DNA from: Lithodes maja
Lineage: Eukaryota; Arthropoda; Malacostraca; Decapoda; Lithodidae
Assembly (NCBI GenBank): GCA_037953745.1
Contig: JBAKBP010007687.1
Location: forward strand, 1-64,000
Length of the DNA stretch: 64,000 nt
Direction: 5' to 3'
Part shown: positions 11,207 through 21,360 of the stretch, piece by piece
Layout: each line of letters begins with the position of its first letter
Position numbering within the stretch: the first letter of the stretch is position 1
Position numbers and translations under genes: made by a program
The notes under the pieces: generated by a model
Seen by the model: the letters and a program-made list of their open reading frames with translations, nothing else
Told to the model about the DNA's origin: nothing
Database searches by the model: none

Positions 11207-11889
11207 TTAGATTAGGAATGAGACTACTACCAGCAAGGTCATTACCAAGAGAAAATTAACATTAGAATCAGGAAGATCACCATCAAGAATAGCTACCTTG
11301 AATTCACCAGTTAGCAGATCACTGTTCAATTTTACAGTACCCATGTCCATCGTTGAACTAGAACCTAAAGATCTAAGGTTAATAGTGTCTCCTGAGAGTT
11401 GTGAAGAGACGTCTGGCAACGCTTTTCTGCAAAGTATACTCTGGGCTGATCCAGTGACCCGCAGTATGGTCACAGGGAAGGCTTGATCCTGGTTAGGGAG
11501 AGACACTGTTCCTCTTACTTTGAAAGCTGAAAAGAGGTCATGATCAGGTTTAGGTACATGGACACAGGACACTGGTCTAGCAGTAGATGGTGGGTTTCCT
11601 GAATTGGTAGCTACCGTCAATTTGTAAGCAGAAGAGGTCTTACATTTTGGATGATTACAGTTTAAGATGATATGATCAGTCTTCTTACAGTAAGTACAGA
11701 AATCCTTAATACCCATCCTATCACTAAGAGCTGGACGCACAGACTTACCATCCTCAGAGACAAGGTGTTTACCAGAGAAGGGCTTTACAAAGTTGGATTT
11801 TGGTTTGTCACGAGAGAAGGACTTATGAATTAATGCATATGAATCTGCAAGTTGCACTGCTTTCTTTATATCTGTTTCTCCCTTTTCTT
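11207..11889 (-). pseudogene. gag-pol: Element G: gag C-terminus, zinc knuckle and protease
   Basis: Downstream part of gag, separated from the N-terminal part (20618-21360) by element A. It starts with the end of a capsid (AVQLADSYALIHK), then a CCHC zinc knuckle CTYCKKTDHIILNC (C-x2-C-x4-H-x4-C), then an aspartic protease fold whose catalytic motif is VTGSAQS in place of DTGxxxS: the catalytic Asp is lost. Near 11237 a one-base deletion moves the reading out of the expected LLGND motif. Both defects indicate an inactive copy. Confidence 0.8.
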
Positions 11890-11894
11890 CTACA

Positions 11895-13768
11895 GTTACA
11901 TCCTGGGATATATAAACACTGGGCTCTTTCTATTGGACTAGGTATGCGTCAACAAGCAACAACGGAAAACGCTAGATCCCACCCTTATCCATAAACCCAG
12001 GCAACAAACCACCCTAAACCGTCAAGAGTCCTGCCTGGACAACAAGGTATCCTATGACTCGGTTACAGGGCGCACGCACTATAGACTGCTGATAGTCAAG
12101 CAGGCTATATAAAAGATCACACAATTAAGTTGACTTAAAGCTTCAAGGAAAAGATAGATAACGGAATTAAATTGCAGAAACAATTTAATAACAAACTAGA
12201 AGAAAGTACATTTAACGTTACGTTAATTAATACAACTAATCACCCCTGCGTGAAAGAAGTTGAAAGTAAACAGTCCTCAAAACATCGTACAGGTAGACAA
12301 GATGCAGGTTTCTAAACTGCATGCGGCTACTGTAGGATCTGATGCTTAGCAAAGAAAGTAAGTTACGGATTTAGAGAACTCTTATCTCATAAGCAGGAAT
12401 AAATACTAGTGATAGGCCATACAGTGTATAATGGCATAGGTATAATTAAATAAAGGCAGCAACTCGCAACATAACCACATACGGGTGTGCTTCTCACTCT
12501 TAGTCAGGCAAGCCTGCTCGGGCAGAGTCTCTAAGCCACACCCTGACTCACAATGCTCACAACAATGGTAAACTGTGGCACAATAACAAGCATGCTGAAA
12601 TAATAAACCCCTAGCTGTTAATCTGCCAGGTGGCAGAGGTCTAGCCGGAAGGATATAGGCTTTGGATACCCGGGCTGAGCCACCTGCTCTAGCCTAGGGA
12701 CGTTCCCAAGTCTGTGCGTCAAATTACTCTAATTGAAAGGGTGCTCTCTTGAGAGACTCAGATCCCAAGTATCTGACTCTCTCCTGGCGACCCTAAAACA
12801 AACGCAAGACGTGCTAGTGCAGTGCTGAGTGGACTAGGCAAGGGCCCTCACACAACACAACACTAGACACACAGGCACACAGACAAGAAAATGCCCCCAG
12901 ACTCCCACGGGTATCCTAGTAAAGTCGTGCAGGTCCACAGGACTCGCACCAGCAGACTTTACTTAAAGGATCGCAAAAAGCCTCCCCTCCGGTCTAGCCC
13001 CTGCTCACCTGCCACAAGAACACACCAGCAAGCATGAAACCACCAAATATGAGACAACAAAAAAGCTTCCTAGGTCTCATTAACAATTACATCTCTGCAT
13101 AAGGCCCAAAATCCTATCTAATTATCTGAGAGCTCGTCGTTAATACAATAATAGATATAAGGTCTATCAAGGGGATGGGATAATTAAATAGATTGGTGAA
13201 GTAGTGGAAAGAAGGTATACAAAGTAAGAGAGAAAGTTTCTAAGTGGGGTTGAGAGGGATAGATATCAAGGGGGTCCGAAGGGTATGACAGTGAGGTGAG
13301 CTCTGAGTCTTGAATCTGTCTGGACCCCACCCTAGGCATGCGAAATACATCCCATGCTTGGCAACACTCAACACCGTTGCCGGGTCAAAATCCTCTACCC
13401 CTTGCGTGAGTCGAAACTAAGCCTAACGTTGTGATCAAATTGTCAACATCAGGCTCGTCCCAAGCTAGTCTCTCCGCGCCTGCGCGAAGCAACGTCCCCC
13501 AGCCGGTCTCTCTCTCCCGCTCGTCTCCTCCCACTCTCACTAGACTTACATCTTATATATTATAATGAAACAATCAACTATCGAGAATAAAATATACTAA
13601 GATGCGTTGGTTAAGAATAAGGGCAGCTTCAAGCTGTGAAACAACATAAGAATATCCCAGACATTAGTTACATTGTCGTAGGATATATACTAAGGAAAAT
13701 GCTCCCGCCAGCCGGTTTCTAAACGGCGCGCGCATGCCCACACGTGGCTACTATGCAGGAGCGTCACA
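11895..13768 (-). repeat. Left (3') LTR of element A
   Basis: Direct copy of 18713-20612 over nearly its full length. The outer end here starts GTTACATCC where the other copy has TGTTACGTCC; the inner end is GCGTCACA followed by CTTCCCCCAAGA, the complement of the polypurine tract. It lacks ~26 bases present near 20518-20578 of the right copy. At ~1.9 kb it is long for a gypsy-type LTR and has no convincing ORF. Confidence 0.9.
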
Positions 13769-13839
13769 CTTCCCCCAAGATATAAGACACTTGACTAAGT
13801 TCTTCATATCTAACAGAAAGCTTCTCATAGTACCACACG

Positions 13840-14030
13840 GCTCCCAGACGGATTGCCGACGGACATTTGGCCGAACGGACATTTGGCCGACAGACCCTAA
13901 CCTAACCTAGCCTAACCTAACCTAACCTAACCTAATTTAACCTAACCTAACTTAACCTAACCTAACCTAACCTAACCTAACTTAACCTAACCGTTCGGCC
14001 AAATGTCCGTCGGCAATCCGTCCGGCCACG
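13840..14030. mobile_element. Hairpin element with telomere-like (CCTAA)n core
   Basis: A 191-bp insertion near the 3' end of element A. A perfect 30-bp inverted repeat (13850-13879 and 13991-14020, beginning CGGATTGCCGACGG) flanks about 105 bp of CCTAAC(C/T)-type repeats, the arthropod telomere unit. GGACATTTGGCCGA is repeated once more just inside the left arm. GTACCACAC at 13831-13839 and 14031-14039 is a perfect 9-bp direct flank, a likely target duplication. A 9-bp duplication is usual for Mutator-like elements, but the family cannot be settled from the sequence alone. Confidence 0.75.
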
Positions 14031-14198
14031 GTACCACACACTGTTGCGACACAAGGCACTATATATATAAAAAATAAAGACTGTTGTGCTCCACCGAGCA
14101 AGTTCAACTAACTTAGCGACAATAAGCGAAAACATTCAACTTAGATACTGCTACAACATCTTATACAAAATTCTACACGTTATAAAAATAAAGAGTTT

Positions 14199-14690
14199 TT
14201 ATAAGGTTTTTGCTTTTTTAATTTGTTTTTTCGGCTGAACTAGTGACAGCCTATTTTCCTCCACACTCAACCCACACTGACTGAACGGCGAGGGTTCTCC
14301 TGCAAACAAACCCTCCCGTGACAAACAATCAGCCAAAACATTATCAGTGCCCTTAGCATGCCACACATCCAACTTGTGTCCCGGCAGCAAAACAACACCT
14401 GGCACTGATAAACTGCCCAGTTCATCACAAGACTGGCATTTCTCTTCGCTCTTTCCGGCAACGGGGCCTGCCAATAACCTTTCACTAGTTCTACCTTCGT
14501 GATAGGCGATGCAGCCCCGAGGCGGTCTATGGTGTCGTCAACTCTCGATAAGGTATAGGCGTCTGTCAGGGATAATGCACACACACTCTCACAATCAACA
14601 CTCACTGATCTTGCCACTTAACACCGGTTGCAAAGTTACAGGCAACGACCACTCACGACATTCCTTATCCCTCAGACCCTTCGTCAACAC
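14199..14690 (-). pseudogene. Element A: truncated RT fused to the RNase H end
   Basis: Minus-strand pol remnant. The first RT part is recognisable: CREWSLPVTL near 14670-14640, then ALSLTDAYTLSRVDDTIDRL and KVELVKGYWQ, where the usual first catalytic Asp is Glu. After VYQCQV the reading jumps, in another frame, to HKLDVWHAKGTDNVLADCLS, the C-terminus of RNase H. The YxDD motif, the connection region and most of RNase H are deleted, so no polymerase can be made. The frame then ends EENRLSLVQPKK shortly before the hairpin element. Confidence 0.75.
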
Positions 14691-15980
14691 TTAATCCAGC
14701 TCTGCTTGCACCACAGGCTGTCGAGCAGGATTTATACGGTAGGGAGCCAATTTGAACCTTGCACTGTCTCCAGCCTCCATGTCGGATTCTACTTCGTACA
14801 TCAGGCCTGGAGAATGAACAAACATGCGAAAGTACTGCCATAGCCTAGTAAACAACTGCCTTGCACTGTCTCCACGAACAACATGCCTAGTGCCCTCCCA
14901 CAACCCAGCCGATACCGCAGCTTCTAACCTGTAGTCTCCCTCCTTCTCCACCTTCGTCCCTAGAACAGCCAGGTCATGAGAGGGACAATCAGTACCACCT
15001 GTGCAGTCACTCCTATAGTTCATTATTGCTAAGGCTTCCCCGCCGATACCGTACATGCACACCCCCGCATTTCTTACGACTACATCTGCCTGCGCAGCAT
15101 CACCGCTTTTAGCGACATGGCCAGATACAGTCGGTCTATGGTAGGGCTGTTGCAATTGACTAGAGCAGCATTGGGAGGCTATGCGACGACTGGGCACTTC
15201 TATGCCACAGCCAACCTCACCAATCTGCTCAAAGTCCTCCTTTTTACCACCACCCTTGGCAGCCATGGGTCGACCCTGACCTGGCAACCATGCCAAAGCC
15301 TCGTCGCCCACCTTGAACCACCGAAACAACGAGGCTAACGGTCTTTCAACATTCACATGACCTGCCCGCGGAACATCTTGCACCGACCGAGTTGTGAGGC
15401 TCAGGGGCTCGGCACGACCAGTGGGGTATGAACCGAGCTGGTGCTGGAGCGCTGCACACTGCTGCTCAGGCAGGTGCTCTAGCGCTTCCACAGCCACCAG
15501 ACTCGTGTCCCCCGCCCACTGCTCCGCCGAGACATGACAATCCCTACTCTCCTCCACCTGTGCCCTACTGCCCCCCTCTCCTTCTCCACCTTGGCCGCTG
15601 CAGACCAACGCAGGGACAGTAGGCGGCTCAGGTGGTTGCCTCACAAACTCCTCCAACAGGTTCACATGACATGTTTCCCCGTCCTCGTGTTTGATCGCGA
15701 CAGCACCATTACCACACTTCTGAAATTCCGGATCCTCCAACTGCAGTTTACAAATATCTGAGGGAACCAACCTGTCTAGATGCTTCCGAAGCAACCCAAG
15801 TCCTCCCCCAATATCAAACTGAGCAACCCTTTTTTCTCTCTGTGTGTAACGTTGCTGCCTCGGAGTCTCTTCCTGCCCTACCTCCTCACTAGCTGTGACA
15901 GGTCCTGGGGCCTCTCCAGACTCTAACATAGGTGCCAATAATGAGTCACCAAGAAACACTGCCGGCTCAAAACTCTCCAA
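14691..15980 (-). CDS. Element A: rearranged pol-derived ORF (429 codons)
   Basis: Open frame between protease and RT remnant, colinear with residues ~700-1110 of the element B ORF. It contains normal pol pieces in the wrong order: CHVNLLEEFVRQP (end of an integrase GPY/F module) at residue ~102, LEHLPEQQCAALQHQL (usually just before RT) at ~170, FKVGDEALAWLPGQGRP (start of the GPY/F module) at ~219, and PYRINPARQPVVQAELD (start of RT) at ~412. The normal order would put FKVGDE before CHVNLL. Stretches between, such as DCTGGTDCPSHDL, match nothing I recognise. No catalytic residues of integrase or RT are present. Function, if any, is unknown. The frame ends at a stop just inside the RT. Confidence 0.65.
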   Translation of the reverse strand: MESFEPAVFLGDSLLAPMLESGEAPGPVTASEEVGQEETPRQQRYTQREKRVAQFDIGGGLGLLRKHLDRLVPSDICKLQLEDPEFQKCGNGAVAIKHEDGETCHVNLLEEFVRQPPEPPTVPALVCSGQGGEGEGGSRAQVEESRDCHVSAEQWAGDTSLVAVEALEHLPEQQCAALQHQLGSYPTGRAEPLSLTTRSVQDVPRAGHVNVERPLASLFRWFKVGDEALAWLPGQGRPMAAKGGGKKEDFEQIGEVGCGIEVPSRRIASQCCSSQLQQPYHRPTVSGHVAKSGDAAQADVVVRNAGVCMYGIGGEALAIMNYRSDCTGGTDCPSHDLAVLGTKVEKEGDYRLEAAVSAGLWEGTRHVVRGDSARQLFTRLWQYFRMFVHSPGLMYEVESDMEAGDSARFKLAPYRINPARQPVVQAELD

Positions 15981-16043
15981 TTGACCAACACTTCCCGTTT
16001 TCTTGTGACCTTTCCTCCGCGGTTTGATAGACTGAGGTGGTGG

Positions 16044-16553
16044 CTACAAGGCTCCGGATGTCTGAGAACGCGTCACAACACACGCCATGGTTTGTACGCT
16101 ACACTTCTCAACCCACTCCTGTTCCTCCCTACTAACGTCGGCCGCCTTCTCGGCAACGACCAAGGGTGAAACCTTAGAAGCAGGCACCGCAAAGTCGTTG
16201 CCGAGGAGGAGGTCGACGCCCCCAACAGGCAAGTCCTCTACAATTCCGACATCCAGCTCCTTCGCCACACCATCCACCTCCAGCTCCATCCGCCCCAGCG
16301 GGTAGGACTTCGTAGCATTGATCCCCTGAACTACCACCACCCGAGCAGCGTTAATCGGCCTACCAGTAAAGTTCTTTAACAAGGTCTGAGAAGCCCCAGT
16401 ATCACGCAATAGCTTAACTCCTCGCCTTTTGCCAGCCCACCTCACTAAACCATGCCCTCTATGACCCCCAAAGACGTCGCGGACAGGGTTCGAGCCTTCC
16501 GGACTCTTGAACACAGGCTGTGTCCCAACCTCTGACGAACTACCCTTTGGCAA
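16044..16553 (-). pseudogene. Element A aspartic protease
   Basis: Retropepsin-like domain: LLRDTGASQTLL holds the catalytic Asp in an intact DTG motif, followed by YPLGRMELEVDGV and the second signature VDLLLGNDFA. A linker CVVTRSQTS follows and ends at a stop (near 16041) where element B reads through. The frame is shifted relative to the capsid ORF (overlap 16540-16553), so the gag-protease fusion seen in B is broken here. Confidence 0.75.
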
Positions 16554-17574
16554 ACTCAGAAGATATAGGCGACACCCCTATGCTGCGGGCCAATGACACA
16601 ACCTTGTTTGGTGGCTTGTTCGGACAAGCATTTGCAAAGTGACCCTCCTTGTGACATGCAAAGCACTCTTTACTCTTTGGATTCCCTTGGGAGTGGGAGG
16701 TACCATTAGACTTCTTATATGGGACGGTATTTGGTTTATGTTCAGTTTTATTGTCAGTGCTACATGGTTTTGTGTATTTATGTGTATCAAAATTCTTGGG
16801 AGGGGGAGGGGTACGATCCTTTGCACCCGACTCAGTCCTAGCTGCTGCTTCGCACCCTCGAATTAATGACAGTCGGAGGTCAGCCATTTCTGCTGCCTCC
16901 TGGAGAGTTCTAGGATTTGTTTCCTTTATATTTAATGTTAAGTCCCCGCCTGTGCACTTAAAGAACTGCTCCAAGAGAACCAGCTCACTCAACTCCTCAA
17001 AAGTAGCTGCCCTCTCAGAACGCAGCCAATGTCGTAGTGCATCAGACAAGTCCCGGGCGTGTTCTAGGAAGGTACTATCCTTGCCCTTAGTAACACCCCG
17101 AAACTTCAAGCGGTAAGTTTCTGGTTGTAACTCATAGGCCCGTAGCACAGCCTTCTTTAGCTCATCATAAACTAAACAGGACTCTAAAGGTAGTGCATCA
17201 TACGCTTTTAGCCCCTTTCCTAGGAGTCTTGATGAAACTAATGCTGCCCCCTTTTCCTGAGGCCACTGGTGTTCCTGACACTTCTTCTCAAATCGCATAA
17301 AAAACTCAGTCACACATGATTCATCGAACACAGGAACTAGTTTAAGCAGGTGCGACAAGGATTGGTCCCGATGTCTGTTACCTCCCCCAATATTTCGCCC
17401 TGTTACCTCCACTCGAGATCTCTCCAGCTCCCTGTCAGCCCGATACCTAGTAGACTCTGCCTGCAGTTCAGCCTCTCCTATAGCTGTTCTCTCTGCAGCC
17501 TCAGCCTGAGCTCTAGCAGCCTCAACCTGAGCTCTAGCAACCTCAACCTTGGCCATCTCAAGCCGAAACAACAA
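16540..17574 (-). pseudogene. gag: Element A gag: coiled coil, capsid and zinc knuckle
   Basis: Structural protein of the virus-like particle. Residues ~1-60 are an Ala/Glu/Arg-rich coiled coil. A capsid of about 180 residues follows (LSHLLKLVPVFDESCVTEFF, KKCQEHQWPQEKGAALVSSRL, AYELQPETYRLKFRGVTK, LEQFFKCTGGDL, EAAEMADLRLSLIRG), whose C-terminal half resembles the SCAN fold region. A CCHC knuckle CFACHKEGHFANAC is near the end. The N-terminal 134 residues lie in a different frame at 17610-18014, so one frameshift separates them. The protein aligns closely with the element B gag. Confidence 0.8.
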
Positions 17575-17609
17575 ATCTGGAGTTAACCCTTGAGGAGGGG
17601 AAGGTGCAT

Positions 17610-18014
17610 TTAATGGAGAGGGTCCCTGTGATTGAATTCCACGCTGCCATTGACCATCAACTTAGGGGTATGTACTAAATTCAGGCACCCTGACGTTTGA
17701 TACGGGGGTAGAGTGGAGGGGGGCTGGGGACTGGGGCCCCCAGTCGCCTCTCCACCCAGGTCTCTCCCTTCTAAACCCAATATCAAAGTCCTCAGCTGAT
17801 CTTTCCTCATGCCACTTAAACCCTGGTGACCCTGAAGACCTGCCACACACTTTAAGCCATACTTATTCAGCTTCAACACCCTGGCAGCGGTAAGGGGCAC
17901 CTCTAAAAATCTTCTAGTGCCCTCCTCGCTATCGACTAGCCACTCCACAGGTCTTTCTCCCTCCGAGCCTGTATTGTGACCTGACCCATCACGGTGTTCT
18001 GATGTATTAGACAT
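17610..18014 (-). pseudogene. gag: Element A gag N-terminal piece
   Basis: Starts MSNTSEHRDGSGHN and includes VLKLNKYGLKCVAGLQGH and MRKDQLRTLILGLEG, equivalent to residues ~40-80 of the element B ORF. A proline-rich linker follows. It is displaced one frame from the capsid ORF downstream. The Met at 18014 is chosen because it corresponds to the Met-Ser-Gly start region of B. The leader upstream carries a TTAA insertion at 18092-18578. Confidence 0.65.
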
Positions 18015-18091
18015 GTTTGTGCACTGCAGTAATTATCATGGTTATAGAATGTGCCTTATCTCCTATGCAAGTATGTATATACTAATGTTAT

Positions 18092-18578
18092 TTAACCCCT
18101 AAGTGTCGGCGTGCAACATAAGTCGAGTATAATAAATCTGGACTATCTGGCGGCGCTCGACATAGGTCGTGTGGCAATTTCAGCACGTAATGTTGCTGAG
18201 AGAGAGAGACAAGTGGTGGCAGGAGACTAGCGAGCGTATGACTGCTCCAGACCACCGCGGCGAACCTACTGACATGAATCCCACCTCCTCCCTCCCTCTC
18301 TCACTCGCTATATACGGAATTGTATGGGGAAAGTGCCGAATTACATGCTTTTTGCACTCACGTTGCGCGGTTGTTGCAAGAAAACTAGCCATCATAAAAG
18401 GATCGTTATGGTGTCATTGGAAAGCTCTGTTTATGCCCTTTCAGGGATAGATACTTGTTTTACGCTTTGGGTCTTGTTTAGGCATGAAAATGATCACGTA
18501 AACAGCCCTATTTTGGCTAAAAACACCCCGCTGGGCGGTACATATAAATAAACCGCTAGCCCGCTAATCTAGTGTTAA
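18092..18578. mobile_element. TTAA-flanked insertion in the leader of element A
   Basis: A 487-bp segment bounded by TTAA (18092-18095 and 18575-18578), absent from the corresponding 5' leader of element B (the leader is ~700 bp here against ~200 bp in B). The ends CCCCTAAGTGTCGGCG and CGCTAATCTAGTG are only weakly inverted. The position, TTAA sites and length difference support a piggyBac-type insertion. No coding capacity. Confidence 0.6.
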
Positions 18579-18698
18579 AGTCTTTAATGTGTTATATTGG
18601 TTGCTCCAAAAAAAAACCTCTATGTCCACTGTATTCCTCTAATCATAAGGAATCTCAAAACAAATGACCACTATATTCCTCTGTTCAGTAAATCCTAT

Positions 18699-18710
18699 GC
18701 AAGGTCGCCA
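18699..18710 (-). other. Primer binding site of element A
   Basis: On the minus strand TGGCGACCTTGC begins two bases after the 5' LTR, as expected for a site pairing with the CCA-bearing 3' end of a tRNA. The same 12-mer is at the equivalent position in element B. The first eight bases match the Arg-type primer site I recall for insect 412/mdg1 elements. The tRNA identity is not verified. Confidence 0.7.
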
Positions 18711-18712
18711 TT

Positions 18713-20612
18713 TGTTACGTCCTGGGATATATAAACACTGGGCTCTTTCTATTGGACTAGGTATGCGGCAACAAGCAACAACGGAAAACGCTAGATCCAA
18801 CCCTTATCCATAAACCCAGGCAACAAACCACCCTAAACTGTCAAGAGTCCTGCCTGGACAACAAGGTATCCTATGACTCGGTTACAGGGCGCACGCACTA
18901 TAGACTGCTGATAGTCAAGCAGGCTATATAAAAGATTACACAATTAAGTTGACTTAAAGCTTCAAGGAAAAGATAGATAACGGAATTAAATTGCAGAAAC
19001 AATTTAATAACAAACTAAAAGAAAGTACATTTAACGTTACGTTAATTAATACAACTAATCACCCCTGCGTGAAAGAAGGTGAAAGCAAACAGTCCTCAAA
19101 ACATCGTACAGGTAGACGAGATGCAGGTTTCTAAACTGCATGCGGCTACTGTAGGATCTGATGCTTAGCAAAGAAAGTAAGTTACGGATTTAGAGAACTC
19201 TTATCTCATAAGCAGGAATAAATACTAGTGATAGGCCATACAGTGTATAATGGCATAGGTATAATTAAATAAAGGCAGCAACTCGCAACATAACCACATA
19301 CGGGTGTGCTTCTCACTCTTAGTCAGGCAAACCTGCTCGAGCAGAGTCTCTAAGCCACACCCTGACTCACAATGCTCACAACAACGGTAAACTGTGGCAC
19401 AATAACAAGCATGCTGAAATAATAAACCCCTAGCTGTTAATCTGCCAGGTGGCAGAGGTCTAGCCGGAAGGATATAGGCTTCGGATACCCGGGCTGAGCC
19501 ACCTGCTCTAGCCTAGGGACGTTCCCAAGTCTGTGCGCCAAATTACTCTAATTGAAAGGGTGCTCTCTTGAGAGACTCAGATCCCAAGTATCTGACGCTC
19601 TCCTGGCGACCCTAAAACAAACGCAAGACGTGCTAGCGCAGTGCTGAGTGGACTAGGCAAGGGCCCTCACACAACACAACACTAGACACACAGGCACACA
19701 GACAAGAAAATGCCCCCAGACTCCCACGGGTATCCTAGTAAAGTCGTGCAGGTCCACAGGACTCGCACCAGCAGACTTTACTTAAAGGATCGCAAAAAGC
19801 CTCCCCTCCGGTCTAGCCCCTGCTCACCTGCCACAAGAACACACCAGTAAGCATGAAACCACCAAATATGAGACAACAAAAAAGCTTCCTAGGTCTCATT
19901 AACAATTACATCTCTGCATAAGGCCCAAAATCCTATCTAATTATCTGAGAGCTCGTCGTTAATACAATAATAGATATAAGGTCTATCAAGGGGATGGGAT
20001 AATTAAATAGATTGGTGAAGTAGTGGAAAGAAGGTATACAAAGTAAGAGAGAAAGTTTCTAAGTGGGGTTGAGAGGGATAGATATCAAGGAGGTCCGAAG
20101 GGTACGACAGTGAGGTGAGCTCTGAGTCTTGAATCTGTCTGGACCCCACCCTAGGCATGCGAAATACATCCCATGCTTGGCAACACTCAACACCGTTGCC
20201 GGGTCAAAATCCTCTACCCCTTGCGTGAGTCAAAACTAAGCCTAACGTTGCGATCAAATTGGCAACATCAGGCTCGTCCCAAGCTAGTCTCTCCGTGCCC
20301 GCCCGAAGCAACGTCCCCCAGCCGGTCTCTCTCTCCCGCTCGTCTCCTCCCACTCTCACTAGACTTACATCTTATATATTATAATGAAACAATCAACTAT
20401 CGAGAATAAAATATACTAAAATGCGTTGGTTAAGAATAAGGGCAGCTTCAAGCTGTGAAACAACATAAGAATATCCCAGACATTAGTTACATTGTCGTAG
20501 GATATATACTAAGGAAAAGCCGGCCGGCTGGCTGCCGCCAGCCGGTTTCTAAACGGCTGGGCAGCCGACACGCGCGCATGCCCACACGTGGCTACTATGC
20601 AGGAGCGTCACA
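18713..20612 (-). repeat. Right (5') LTR of element A
   Basis: Direct copy of 11895-13768. Reads TGTTACGTCC at the inner end and GCGTCACA at the outer end, so TGTGACGC...GTAACA on the minus strand. The outer end abuts the CTACA duplication and resumed capsid coding of G. GC-rich extra bases (GCCGGCCGGCTGGCTG) at about 20518 are missing in the other LTR. Confidence 0.9.
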
Positions 20613-20617
20613 CTACA

Positions 20618-21360
20618 TAGGCCATGACATTGAATGGCAACCTTCCTTTCCATTCTTCTAGAACTACACAATTCACCAGGTCTTCAAAGTTGTCAATATT
20701 AGAAACATGTATCCACTTCCTGAATAAGCCAGGAAAGTGATTTGATCAGACTTTAAGCGATTCCTAAATTGCCTTCTGTAGTTATCTGGAGTGATGACGT
20801 ATGCATCCAGAAAGGCCTTCTTGACAAAGTCATAATCCTTTATGTTGTCTAAGTAAGTTAAAGTAAGAGCAGCCTTACCCGTTAGTTTAGGTTGTAGATT
20901 GTAGAAGCCATACCCAGTCTTCCTTCGCCCATTTTAAATGTTCTGCTGTCTTCTCGAAGGTCTCGAAGGACTTCTCAGGTTCACGCTCATCAAAGGTAGG
21001 AACCACCTGAATACCTTTGGCTAGAATAGAGGCTTTGTGAGACTTGTCGAATTCTAGTTTATCTAATTTAATTTTATGAGTGTCCTCGAACTGCTGTACT
21101 TTGCTTATTTCTATCTGTTTATCTTTCTCTCTTTGTTCTAGATCAAGCTGAAGCCTCTGTTGTTCTAACTGGAACTTCTGGTGCTCTAACTGGAGCCTCT
21201 GTTGTTCTAACTGTTGTTGCTGCTGGAGCTTCGTTTCTTCTAACTGGTTATGTAGATGGAGACGTTCTCTCTCAAAAGCTAAGCGAGAAGCATCCCAGAC
21301 AACAGAAGTATCATTACCTGCATCTGCTTGAAGTTGGGACTCATTCATAGAGAGTGACAT
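20618..21360 (-). pseudogene. gag: Element G gag: coiled coil and capsid N-terminal part
   Basis: Starts MSLSMNESQLQADAGND at 21360. A strongly repetitive Gln/Leu/Glu coiled coil (about residues 30-95; LEQQRLQLEHQKFQLEQQ) is followed by capsid (VVPTFDEREPEKSFETFEK, HLKWAKEDWVWLLQS). After a frameshift near 20890 the capsid continues (KAALTLTYLDNIKDYDF, AYVITPDNYRRQFRNR) and, after another near 20730, reads SNIDNFEDLVNCVVLEEW and LPFNVMAYV up to the element A insertion. The remainder is at 11207-11889. The end of the capsid resembles Gmr1/SCAN-type gag. Confidence 0.75.

Larger units (their letters stand above)
11895..20612 (-). mobile_element. Element A: non-autonomous LTR retrotransposon inserted in gag of G
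   Basis: Two direct LTRs of about 1.9 kb (11895-13768 and 18713-20612) flank minus-strand gag, protease and rearranged pol remnants. CTACA at 11890-11894 and 20613-20617 is the 5-bp target duplication, and capsid coding of G resumes across the junction, so the insertion point is secure. On the minus strand the LTR runs TG...CA, with a purine tract (TTGGGGGAAG) before the 3' LTR and a TGGCGACCTTGC primer site after the 5' LTR. The LTRs differ by roughly 2% over the first ~350 bases compared by eye, plus a ~26-bp indel near one end, so A is older than B. The RT catalytic YxDD and integrase are missing. Confidence 0.9.

Noticed and set aside
13887..13990. Chromosome end or telomere
   Set aside because: The (CCTAA)n block is only ~105 bp, enclosed by perfect inverted repeats inside a retrotransposon.
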